DNA of 64,000 bases from Tragulus kanchil (taxonomy: Eukaryota > Chordata > Mammalia > Artiodactyla > Tragulidae): the NCBI GenBank assembly GCA_022376925.1, contig JAIOJX010000024.1, positions 166,873,608-166,937,607 of the forward strand, given 5' to 3'. The position numbers and the translations under genes are program-made. Positions 1-12,500 of the stretch are shown piece by piece (position 1 is the first letter of the stretch; each line of letters opens with the position of its first letter). The notes under the pieces were generated by a model. The model was given only the letters and a program-made list of their open reading frames with translations, had not been told where the DNA came from and made no database searches.

Positions 1-425
1 GGAGAATGTGCGCTCGGCCGAGAGACAGGCGCAGCTAGCGGGCCGGCCAGGGGTGCCTGGCGGCATCCAGAACTTCCCGGGGCATCCACTGCCCCGCCCC
101 ACCGTGGAGCCCCCCACCGCGCCTCGACGGGGGGACAGGCCCCTATCTGTGGACGGCCTCCGCTCCGCCTGCCGCTGGGGACTGAGCAGGAGGGAGCGTC
201 CAGGACAGCGGCAGGAGGGACCCGGGAGACGTTTTAAACAAGTACTCAGGCACCTTGCACACGGCCTCAGAGGCTGGCCTCATTCTCTAGGGCTTCTAGA
301 GTTTTCCGCACTTCACCTTGCATGCTCAGGCACGACTTGAAACGAAAGGTACGGGGGCAAACACATGGGATGGGCTCAGCGTGCGAGGGAAGGCGACCCC
401 CGGGGGTCCAGGCGCAGCCACTCAC
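1..425. other. HDC intron 9 (partial)
   Basis: GC-rich intron following the exon 9 donor. No exon 10 text, repeat family or RNA gene is recognisable. Confidence 0.6.
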
Positions 426-516
426 CATGAAGTCGGTGGCCACCCCGGAGTCGGCGTGCCTGAGGTAGACGGGGTTCACGGTGAAGGTCTGCTGCAGCTT
501 GTACCTGTCCTTGACC
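426..516 (-). CDS. HDC: HDC exon 9, catalytic loop
   Basis: A 91-nt exon encodes [20 protein letters not shown] and then [10 protein letters not shown], ending at ATG|gtgagt. The tyrosine of VYLRH is the flexible-loop catalytic tyrosine. The next exon is not in the 425 bases left of this point, which hold GC-rich intron. Confidence 0.95.
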
Positions 517-3500
517 CTGGGGGTTCCAAGCGGGCGTCAGCGGCCGAGCGCTCTCCGGAGGGAGCCAGGCCCTCCCGCCCGCGGGCGCCCGGCGGCCGCT
601 CTCACCAGAAGCCGGTGCAGTCGAAGTGCACCATCATCCACTTGGAAGGATTGAACGTGAACGAGTCGGCATGCTCGACGCCCTGCAGGAAGCCCCGGAA
701 CTCGGGGCACAGGAAGGCGGTGCCCGCGTAGGCGGCGTCGATGTGCAGCCACAGCCCCTCGCGGGCACCTAGGAGGCGGACGGCACCGGCTGGGCTGGCA
801 GAGCCGGGCCAGGGAGCTGTCCCTCGCCCGCTGCACAGCCGCAAGGGCAGGGCTCGGAGAGGGTGCCGGGGGCCGAGGCAGGTGGGCGAGGCGCGGGGCT
901 CAGGGAGGCGCGACCACCCGATGGGGAAGGCTCACAGCCTCCCCCTGGCCTCTCTCTCACTGGCCAGAGGGGCGACACCCTCCCGCCTCCACTCAGAGCC
1001 TTCTGGAACAGACACCAGCGTCCCGCCAGCCCAGGGCACCAGGCTAATGCATCCAATACAAATGGTAAGCGAGGGAGGGTCTCTCTTTCCTAGGGGGCTT
1101 CTCACTTGAGAATCTTGAACGATCCCGTTCAGGTGTCTTTTCTGCCTTTACTTCCTCACCCCAACCCCGAGCTGTCCCTTACCCTTTCCATTTTCTTAGC
1201 ATAGACTAGAAGCCATGACACTACATCTCATTCATCCTGTGTCTGGATACACCTTGCTTTAAGCAGATTTCAACACCCAAGGGAGAGGCTGGGAGACCTG
1301 ACATCCTCTTGCCGCAGCCTCTGATGCGAGGGAGGGCAGGGGGTCCCACTGCCGGGAGCCGCGGGGACCTGGCTGCCTGGGGCAAGGCCCTCGTGACCTC
1401 TGGTGGCTCCCCGACACCCACTGCATAAGCCAAGGAGGACAGGAGAAATCCACTGAGCCGGCTGCAGGCTCTTGCTGTAGGAAATACGTTAAAACTCATC
1501 GCTGGTCTTCCTAGCCGGGGCGGACACTTACAGATGGGGCCTAGCTCCGACAGGCAGTCAAAGGCACAGACCCCCGTGGTGCCCAGGGTCGCACAGACCT
1601 GGAGGGAAACAGAGGCAGTCAACGTGAGAAGGGGGGCTCGTGGGACACAGTCAGCCTGAAAAAAGATGTCATCACAGACATTATCTACCCCATCCATCCC
1701 ACCAGCCTGGGACATTTCACACTGGTTTTTAACATGACCCACGGTGAGAAATAGAGGGCTTCCCTGGTAGCTCAGTTGGTAAAGAATCTGCTTGCGATGC
1801 AGGAGACCTGGGTTTGATCCCTGGGTTGGGAAAATCCCCTAGAGAAGCAAATGGCAACCCATGCCAGGATTCCTGCCGGGAGAATCCTAAGGACAGAGGA
1901 GCCGAGTGGGCTTCAGCCCGTGGGGTCGCAAGAGCTGGACTTAACTCAGAAACTAACCACCAGCACCACAGCAAGAAATACGATTTATAGAACCACCTGG
2001 GACCTCCACACAGTTGTACCTGAAGTAACAGCTTCACTGAACAGTGCACATTCTCAACATAGGAAAGTACTCTCATACTTCCCAGTCTATTTCTTTTTTT
2101 CTTTGGGCCTCTTTTATTGGTTATTTATTTATTTATTTTCATCCATCTTTATTCTCTGGCCTGCGTTGGCTTCCCCTTGCAGTGGCCTCTCTCACTGCAG
2201 AGCGCCGGCTCTGGGCGCATGTGCTCCAGAGCTCTGGCTCGGTCATTGGACCCATGGGTCCAGCTGCTCCGCGGCTCGTGGGATCTTCCCAGGCCAGGGA
2301 TCGAACCGGCGCCCCTTGCACTGCAAGGCGGTGTCCTTACCCACAGGACCACCAGGGAAATTAAAATTTTTAAAAATTTTAATGTTGACTAAAACCCACA
2401 ACATTTATTTCCTAACACACCAACTCATACTTTGTAAAACAATGTATTTGAGGACCTTTCAGCTCTTGTTTGCAGCCTGTTACTTCCCTGAATTCTGCCA
2501 AAATTCCTTCCTCGCCTCCCAGCTGTACTGTTCGAGGCACGAGATCTGACTTACAAAGACAGGCACCAGGCCCTGCTCCCTGTCCTCCTCGATGGCCTTC
2601 TGAAGAGCTTCCCCTCGGAGCGAGAAGTTGTCATCCACGGGCAGAAATTTCATCTTGACCAGAGAAATCAGACCAGCCTTTTCCACCGAGGAGTGGGCCT
2701 AAAAGGACCACAGGAAATGGTCACCTGGGAATAAGCACTCCCAGATACGGCGGAAACCAAAGGGAAGCAATTGCAATATTTGCCGTGGCTTCCCCCAGCA
2801 AGCTCAGGTCTATAGGAAACTCATTCAAGGATTAAGACTCCAGAAGCCAAGCCCTGCCTGGAGGTTTGGCCAGTGCTGGGCAACTCACCTGGTCAGACGC
2901 ATAGGCGATGAGGCGGGCATTCAGGGAGGACTCATCCGCCGTGGGCTCAGCAGCTTTCATTTCCAGAATTTTGTTCTTCCTTGCCGCCAGCAGCGCTATC
3001 AAGGTGGCCTCACTGACTGTGCTCTGCAGTGGAAGAAGGACTCTGAGTGGTCGCCTCTCCGTGTAGTCGCCCATCCAAGTACTAACCAGGCCCGACCCTG
3101 CTTAGCTTCCGGCGGCAATGCAGGAGACTCAAGTTCGCTCGGGGGCTGGGAAGATCCCCTGAAGAAGGAGACAGCAACGCACTCCAGTGTGTTTCTTGCC
3201 CACAGAGGAGCCTGGGGGCCTGCGGTTCATAGGGTTGTAAAGAGTTGGAGACGATGCAGCAACTAAACAACAACAGAGTGGGCCTATCATTATCTAAAAA
3301 AGGATTAGGTAGGATTTGTTCTGGCCGTGATTGGGGGGTCCTGGGGGCCACCTCAGCAACTCCACAAGAAGCTTCATGGTTTCCTGTCATTCATTTGCTC
3401 AGTCTTTGGTGTCCTTGCTTCTTGAAATCTTCAGGTGACCAACTGCTGATCAGTCCCTGCTGTGAGCCTGGCAGGCCGAGACACAGAGAGTGGGGCAGAC

Positions 3501-6500
3501 CAGAGCCCACAAGCTATTTAGTGGCTGAAAGTTACTCCACAGTAAGGAAGCCAGCAAAATAGCAATACTACAATCATATCACCTTCTATGCATACAGAGA
3601 ATTTACAGATCTTAGTCTACAAAGCACTTTCTGCCTGCCTATCTGCTCCTCATCAAACCCCTAACAGTAATTCAGGTCTCTTCCCAGCCACTCGTGCTGA
3701 AGAAGCTGAAGTTGAACGGTTCTATGAAGACCTACGAGATCTTCTAGAACTAACACCGGAAAAAGATATCCTTTTCATCTTTGGGGACTGGAATACAAAA
3801 GTAGGAAGTCATCAAATACCTGGAGTAACAGGCCAGTTTGGCCTTGGAGCACAAAATGAAGCAGGGCTAAGGGTAGCAGAGTTTTTCCAAGAGAATACAC
3901 TGGTCATAGCCAACACACTCTCCCAACACAAGAGATGACTATCACCAGCTATCAATACTGAAATCAGATCAGTTAGACTGACTAGAGACTAGAGATCTCT
4001 ACAAGAAAATCAGAAACACCAAGGGAAAATTTCATGCAAAGATAGGCACAATAAAGGACAGAAACAGTATGAACTTGACAGAAGCAGAAGAGATTGAGAA
4101 GAGGTGGTCAAAGTGATGATGCTGTTAAAGTGCTGCACTCAAAAGGCCAGCAAATTTGGGAAACTCAGCAGTGGTCTCAGGAGTGGAAAAGGTCAGTTTT
4201 CATTCCAATCGCAAAGAATGTTCAGACTAATGCACCATTGCACTCATTTCACACTCTAGCAAAGTAATGATTAAAATCCTCCAAATGAAGCTTTAACAGC
4301 ATGTGAAGAGAAAATCCTGTACAAACTGGATTTAGAAAAGGCAGAGGAACCAGAGATCAAATTGCCACTGTCTACTGGATCATAGGAAGAGCAAGGGAAT
4401 TCCAGAAAAACATCTACTTCTTCTTCATGGACTATGTTAAAGCCTTTGACTGTATAGATCACAACAAACTGTGGAAAATTCTTAAAGAGATGGGAATATC
4501 AAACCACCTTACCTGCCTCCTGTGAAACCTGTATACAGGTCAGGAAGCAACAGCAAGAACCAGACGTGGAACAACGGACTGCTTCCAAACTGGGAAAGGA
4601 GTACATCAAGGCTATATATTGTCACCCTGATTATTTAATTTATATGCAGAGGACATCATGCAAAATGGCAATCTGGATGAAGCAGAAACTGGAATCAAGA
4701 TTGCCAGGAGAAATATCAATAACCTCAGATATGCAGATGACACCACCCTTATGGCAGAAAGTGAAGAGGAACTGAACAGCCTCCTGATGAAGGTGAAAGA
4801 GGAAAGTGAAAAAACTGGCCTCAAACTCCACATTCAAAAAACTAAGATAATGGCATCTGGTCCCATTATTTCATGGCAAACAGATGGGCACAGAGTAGAA
4901 ACAGTGACAGATTTTATTTTCATAGGCTCCAAAATCATTATAGTTCCAAAAATGGCAAACAGATGGGCACAGAGTAGAAATCAGATCAGTCACTGGTCAT
5001 AGCCAACACACTCTCCCAACACAAGAGATGACTATCACCAGCTATCAATACTGAAATCAGATCAGTTAGACTGACTAGAGACTAGAGATCTCTACAAGAA
5101 AATCAGAAACACCAAGGGAAAATTTCATGCAAAGATAGGCACAATAAAGGACAGAAACAGTATGAACTTGACAGAAGCAGAAGAGATTGAGAAGAGGTGG
5201 TCAAAGTGATGATGCTGTTAAAGTGCTGCACTCAAAAGGCCAGCAAATTTGGGAAACTCAGCAGTGGTCTCAGGAGTGGAAAAGGTCAGTTTTCATTCCA
5301 ATCGCAAAGAATGTTCAGACTAATGCACCATTGCACTCATTTCACACTCTAGCAAAGTAATGATTAAAATCCTCCAAATGAAGCTTTAACAGCATGTGAA
5401 GAGAAAATCCTGTACAAACTGGATTTAGAAAAGGCAGAGGAACCAGAGATCAAATTGCCACTGTCTACTGGATCATAGGAAGAGCAAGGGAATTCCAGAA
5501 AAACATCTACTTCTTCTTCATGGACTATGTTAAAGCCTTTGACTGTATGGATCACAACAAACTGTGGAAAATTCTTAAAGAGATGGGAATATCAAACCAC
5601 CTTACCTGCCTCCTGTGAAACCTGTATACAGGTCAGGAAGCAACAGCAAGAACCAGACGTGGAACAACGGACTGCTTCCAAACTGGGAAAGGAGTACATC
5701 AAGGCTATATATTGTCACCCTGATTATTTAATTTATATGCAGAGGACATCATGTAAAATGGCAATCTGGATGAAGCAGAAACTGGAATCAAGATTGCCAG
5801 GAGAAATATCAATAACCTCAGATATGCAGATGACACCACCCTTATGGCAGAAAGTGAAGAGGAACTGAACAGCCTCCTGATGAAGGTGAAAGAGGAAAGT
5901 GAAAAAACTGGCCTCAAACTCCACATTCAAAAAACTAAGATAATGGCATCTGGTCCCATTATTTCATGGCAAACAGATGGGCACAGAGTAGAAACAGTGA
6001 CAGATTTTATTTTCATAGGCTCCAAAATCACTGTGGATAGTGACTGCAGCCATGAAATTAAAAGATGCTTGCTCCTTAGAAGAAAAGCTATGACAAACCT
6101 TGACAGTGTATTAAAAAGCAGAGACATCACTTTGCCAACAAAAGTTCATATAGTCAAAGCTGTGGTTTTCCCAGTAGTCATGTATGGATGTGAGTGTTGG
6201 ACCATAAAGGTTGAGTGCTGAAGAAGTGATGCCTTTGAACTGTGGTGTTTGAGAAGACTCTTGAGAGTCCCTTGGACAGCAAGGAGCTCAAAGCAGTCAG
6301 TCCTAAAGGAAATCAGCCCCGAATATTCATTGAAAGAACTGAGGCTGAATCTGAAGCTCCAATACTTTGACCATCTGATGCAAAGAGATGACTCTTTAGA
6401 AAAGACCCTGATGGGCTTCCCCTGGTGGTCCAGTGGGTGAGGACACCGCCTTGCAGTGCAAGGGGCGCTGGTTCGAGCCCTGGCCTGGGAAGATCCCACG

Positions 6501-9500
6501 TGCCGCGGAGCAGCTGGACCCATGTGTCCAATGACCGAGCCGGAGCTCTGGCGCGCATGCGCCCAGAGCCGGCGCTCAGCGACGACAGAGGCCACCGCGA
6601 TGGGAGGCCCACACGGGCCAAAGAAAAAAGACGGATGAAAATAGAGAAATGAAAGACCAATCGAAGTGGCCCTCCTGCTCCCCTCCCTCCCCAACCCGAC
6701 CCCCACCCAAAACAAATAAATAAATAAATCTTTAGAAAAGACCCTGATACTGAGGGAAAACAGAAGGCAGAAGGAGGGAACAACAGAGGACGAGATGGCT
6801 GGGTGGCATCACTGAGTCAGTGAGACAGGAGTTTGAGCAGGCTCCAGGAGACGTGGAGGACAGGGGAGCCTGGCGGCTGGAGGCCACGGAATCGCAGAGT
6901 CGGACACGACTGAGCGACTGAACTGACCTGAGCCCTGCGGCACTTGCAGCTCCCGTCCACAGAGGAGAACAGTGGCGCTCAGGGTGATGACAGGACTAAG
7001 CCCAGGTCATGGATACAGGAAAAAGCACCATCTGGATTGAGACAGGCCTGGGGTTTGAATCCCCATTCTTCCACTTACCAGCTGCATGACCGGAGCAAGT
7101 TTTTAACCTCTCTGAGCTGCAGCGCTCTTGCTTCAAACACCAGGGATGCTACTATTCACCTACGGGGGTTCTGAGATCATTTGATGAAAAGCAAGGTCAT
7201 GCCCAGCAGACATTATGTTTTTCCAGATATAATGTCTGAAGCTGTAAATATCTAACAACCCGGAAGATCCATAACACGCAGTAATTTGTCTTCCTCGTGA
7301 GGCCCAGATTTTAATCCTAGAGCAAGACTGGAAGGAGAAGGGACTCCCTGGTGGTCCAGTGACTAACAATCCACCTACCAATGCAGGGGAAACAGGTCTA
7401 ATTTCTGGTCCAGGAAGATTCCAGCTAAGCCCACGCAGCAAAACGACTGAAGTCCACATACCCAGACCCCTTGCTGCAGAGCAAGGGGAGCCACCGCAGC
7501 GAGAATTCCAAGCAGTGCAGCTAGAATGTCGCCCCTGCTCACCACAACTTCACTGCGCAGCAATGAAGACCCAGCACAGCCAAGCATTTATAAATACATA
7601 AACAATGAAAAAAAACTGGACTGAGAGAGGGAGGTACCTCGCTACCAAATGGGCCCAGAAAACATGCCAGTTCTCATCTGAGGACAGCACGACTATTTTT
7701 ACCTAATAGAAGAATTCACTGAATCCTCACATCCACTCTTTGAGGGAATTATAATTAGCATCATTAATACGTCTCTATCTTCTAACATAAAATCAAGAAA
7801 AGTACACATTACAGAAGAATTGAAGATTATGGGGGGTCCTCAATGCTCTCACAGTCAAACCCTCCTGAGTGTCCAGGGTTTATAGATGCAAAAGTACCTA
7901 GCAACGTGCGCGGTCTATGGGAGGCACTCGGCAAGCTCCACTCTACTGCCCTGCTCTTAACCAAAAAATCAACAAGAAAAATTTTTTTTGAAGAACCATC
8001 ATTTGACAGATATTCAAAAGACAGGACTATAGGGTAAGATCAATTGATCTGATTGGTAATTTCTCTCACTGCCAAGGATCTCCGGGACTTATGAGGGTGG
8101 GAAGGACGTCTCCACTTGCCTTCTCTTTCCGGCTCACCATAAAGTGCAACGCGGCACAAGAGAGAGGCGCTGTCAGATTACAAACCAAGAAACTTGAACA
8201 GAGTGATCCCAGAAATGGGATCCTGTGCTGACATTCGGTGAGTGTGTCCTAAATCGTTTCAGCTGTGCTCGACTCTTTGCCAGCCTATGGACTGTAGCCA
8301 CCAGGCTCCTCTGTCCATGGGAGTCTCCAGGCAAGAAGACTGGAGTGGGTTGCCATGCCCGCCGCCAGGGGATCTTTCCCACCCAGGAATTGAACCTGCG
8401 TCTCCTGCATTGTCAGGCAGGTTCTTTACCACTAGCGCCACCTGGGAAGTCCCACCGACATTTTAATTGTTTCCAAAAAAAAGCTAAAAGAAGAGCGGAG
8501 ACCGAAGTGGCTGCATTTAAAGGACCGCGGTGGGTGGGTGGGCTGCTCAGGACGTGACGGGGGTGGCAGTGAGGGTGGCGATGCGTGTGACGAGGCGGAA
8601 ACTCCATGGAGGATAGGAGAACCGCCCCAGCAAGCCTGGATTATCTGTGCTCCTCGGCCCCCTGCTCGCGGGGCGTGGCCGGCGGAGCACCTGCAGGACG
8701 CCCCCGCCGCGGCTGCCGGGGTGGTGGTGCAGGAAGTGCTCCGGGAGCCCGAGCATCTTGGCCAGCCAGTCCATGATGTTCATCTCCAGCTCCGTGCACG
8801 CCGGGCTGGAAGCCTGCAAGAGGGGAAGCAGCGTCATCTGGAGCGCCCCCAGGGCCCCAAGACGCCCCCACCAGTCCCCAGACACATCCGTCTCTGCCTT
8901 GAGCCGCCCCCGCCTACTCTGTCTTGCCCCCGGAAAAGAGAGAAGGGGGCGCTTTCAGGCCCTGCTCCCCATCCCCACCCCATCCTCTGCCAGACTAAAA
9001 AGGGGAAGGAAAATGGGGCTTTGGGTCAGGTCGTCCTCAGTGAGGTGAATTCTTCTGTGACTCCAAAGCCTTACAGACACACAGCCCCAGAAATGGTTGC
9101 TTCCATTTGGCTCCCCAGTCTCTAAAACACTCAGCTGAAAAGCATTCTAAAGGCCAGGGGGGCGTTTTAGGACTAAGAAACAAACCACCTCCTCCTGGAA
9201 AAGAGAGCAGCGCTCCCACGCCCACGCACGCACCGCCTAACAGTGCAGGCTTCACATGCAGAGCTGTGCTAGGTGGCTTCCGCCACGACTGAACGCTGAT
9301 GGATGTGTAAGGGCTTATTAAGGGAAGTCTGGGGGCATATCCCTAACCCTTCCATGACAAGAGCACAGGGGAAGTTATGCCCAGAGGCACCAAAATGCTT
9401 AGAGAATGTCACCAACTCCGGTCATAAGCAGATGCCAACCCAGATCTCATCTCTGTCTCAATGAGCTGTGAGGGCTCCAGGAGATACGTTTCTTAAGCCT

Positions 9501-12500
9501 TAATTTCATCATCGGCGCCGACAAAACAGGGCCAATACCCACAGTTCCACAGGATTAAAGAGTAAGAGTGAGGTGATTTATATAAAGCTCAAAGAATGTA
9601 GCCACTGTTCATATTTAACTTGAAACCCCGTTCAGAGGCCAGGACAGAATCCATCTCTCCCGGGACGGCCCTCCCCTGCCACGCCCCCTTTGCCACGGGT
9701 ACTCACCCAGGTGAACCCCAAGCAGTTGATGGCGTCCGCCAGCATGTCCCCCAGCAGGGACGGCCAGGAGGTGAGGGCCGGGTAGTAGGCGTGCATGTGC
9801 GGGCTCTGCCAGTGCACCACCTGGAGGCGGAGCCGGTGAACAGGCGGCGCCCGGAGGCAGGGCGCGGAGGATTTGCTCCCCCGGAGACCCTCCCTGGCCG
9901 GGGAAGCTCCCCTCTAGAGACCGGCCGACACTTCTAAGACACACAAGCAAGTGCCACAAATCCATACGAATAAGACACGGTCACAGTGTGCTTGCCGCCA
10001 CGTCGCTCACATTCTAAGCCCGTGCATCCGGAGCGTCTGCGCACACGCCCAGGCCGGAGGGGAAGGCGCCACGCGGAAACGCCACGGGCATCGGGGCTGC
10101 GGAGTCGTGCTCTCAGCAGTAGTCGCCTGTGCTCAGCCCGCCCCACCGCCACCCAGTAACCGCAGGGAGCGGAGGCTGCGCTCCGGAGCAGGCGGCGGCG
10201 TGTCCCACCCAGTCACCTGCCAAAGCCTCCCACGCTCCCCGGGCCCGCGGCTCCGCAGAGGTCCGTGCGCACGGGTTCCGGCTGCGCTGGGCTTCCCAGT
10301 GGAGCCGACAGAGGCGGCCGGGAACGGACGTGCCGGCCCAACAGCACGGGACCCTGCCTCCAGGCGAACCGTCGAGCGGACAATTAGACTCACCGGACGA
10401 AAGGCGGAGCCGGTGGACAGGAACGTCCACCTGCAACAACTCTTGGGAAACATTTTCAGCGGCTCATTGGGCCTCGCTGGCTCGATCCACTGTTCTACCA
10501 ACATGCCCCGTTCGTAGCTAGGAGCGAGGCTGTGTTCCCCAAAGGGAGCAGCTTCTCCTACGGACAGGACCTTCCCCCTTCCCGAGCCTGTTCATTCTCA
10601 GAAAGCTTCTGAAAGTGCATTTCTGCCATGATCCCTTCCCGAGTCCCCAGCCCACTTTGATCCCTTCCCCAAGCCCATGAAATGGTCTCATTCTAGGTAC
10701 TTCACCCTCTGAGAACCCATGAAATAACATGTTAGTATCGTACCAAGTTATTTCATGTGCACAAATCCCTTTCTTCAAGAGCAAGGTCAGAGTATAGTAG
10801 AAGGAGCCCACGACTTAGACCCAGGACACAGGTTCCGGTCCTGCCCCGGCCGGCGCAGCAAGCCGTGTCACCTTGTGGATTTACTGTGATCATTTACTAA
10901 TGATCTGAAGCATCCAGGTCCCGTGTCTGTATGGGTCTCTTTCAAGATTCATTCTTCATTTTTCGTTCTTAAAGGGATCCCAAACTTTCCATCCAATTAC
11001 ACCCTCATAAAACCAGAATCCCCTTGAGTACCTCTCTCTCAACCTCGGTTTCTCACCATAAAATACATTCTGTTCCCTGGGATTGCTATGTGAATCAGGC
11101 TGGAAGGAAACCTGTAAAATGTCGAGCACTCGTGTTACTGTTAAAGCTAGCCATGTGGGGATAAACACATCACATCCTGACTCAGCTCTCAGGGAACCAG
11201 ACCTCTTCCTCTGAATTTCATCAGACAGAAAGCATCACAGGTAATAACAGTACCTTCCACTTTCTATGCTTTATCTTACTCAATTCTCAGAACACTTTTA
11301 TTGGGGAGGTTCTACTGTTATCCCCTGTTCTACAGGTGACAACTGGGGCTGGCAGAGAGAGGCAGCACCCCCGCAATTACATACACCTGGTCGGGACAGG
11401 TGGCGGAAGCCAGGGCTGCCCGGCTCCCCAGCCCAGCACCTACGCAGGGCTGCACGCTGCATTCTCCCCCTGCTCGCCCCGCCCTCCCTCACAAAGAGTA
11501 GGTGGGGTTTCTCTAGCCATGGCTGGAATTAAAGCAAAAAGACCATTTTTCTTCTCGTGTCTAGGAGGTGGCGTGGAGGGGACAATTCATCCAGTTCTCA
11601 ATGAAGTGCTGACCGAACGAGAAAGCAAGGGGCCAACTGCTTTCAGGCCAGAATCCGGTGCAGCCTGAGAGATGAGATGAAAGATTGCGTCCTCATTATC
11701 AGGGTGCTTAGTGACAGTATTTTGGAAACCCCAGAGAGGGGCTTCCACCTCTTGGCCTTATCAAGAGGCCATTTTCTGTTCTAATAAGATACAAGAGATC
11801 AGATAAGCGGGAAGAATGCTTATCAAAACAGACAGGCCTCTCTGTCCAGCAATGAGCCTCTTTAACCACACTTCCAGCAACTGCTGGAATTTCTTTCGGT
11901 CAAATGAATCAGCTCATTTCCACCTCTTCTGACAGTTGCTTTCAGTCTCGCTAGCAAATTACGGTTGGGCCCTCCACAGATGACATTTTATAGAATGAAT
12001 CCAGGAGATAATCTTATCAGGAAGCTAGCTAGTCTCTCGGGTGAAGCTTTACTGATACAGACATTTTCAAAAGATGCTTGTGAAATAGGCTGACCGGTCA
12101 GAGAGGCGCATTCAGCTTTGTACAAATGTGCCATCGCTTTCTGTGTTCGAGAAACCTCTGACCCCTGCCTCCAGGCGGACTTCTGTCACATCGAAGTCCA
12201 GAGCTTTCTGGGGATGACGGAAGCAAGGGCCAAGTCGTGCTGGGGAAGGGGGGCTGGACACGCGGCGTGCGGGACGCCCGCGCCCCAGGCTGGGAAGACG
12301 GCGAACCTCTCTGAGAGCCCGTCTCCTCCTCAGTGAAACAGGGACCCCAGGGCCACGCGGGCATAAAGCAGCCGGTCTAGAGTGCGGCGGGCCGGTGTCC
12401 GGCACGGGGCCTGGAGCCAACCCAGGGCAGCCCCGGGGGGAGGCGCGTGCAAGTGCAGCGGGGGGCGGGGGCACGGCGCCTCCCCGGGGCTCGGGGACCC

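Larger units (their letters stand above)
3588..6930 (+). mobile_element. BovB (RTE) LINE copy, broken and partly duplicated
   Basis: An endonuclease piece at 3660-3938 ([20 protein letters not shown]) is followed by reverse transcriptase blocks with [11 protein letters not shown] and [19 protein letters not shown] (YADD catalytic motif), then [20 protein letters not shown] and the 3' end with gtcggacacgactgagcgac at about 6900. Stops, frameshifts and internal loss of the central ORF make it non-coding. A 1.04-kb stretch is present twice (3898-4936 and 4991-6029), and a SINE splits the 3' part at 6413-6728. It lies in HDC intron 4, antisense to the gene. Confidence 0.9.

Noticed and set aside
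606..768. DOPA decarboxylase or another group II decarboxylase in place of HDC
   Set aside because: The residues around the PLP lysine ([13 protein letters not shown]) and all nine exons follow HDC, and the neighbour GABPB1 fits the HDC locus.
3070..3111. Functional 5S rRNA gene
   Set aside because: Only about a third of the 120-nt gene is present, without 5' part, complete internal promoter or terminator.
3588..6221. Endonuclease/reverse transcriptase frames as a gene
   Set aside because: They are BovB sequence with stops and an interrupting SINE.
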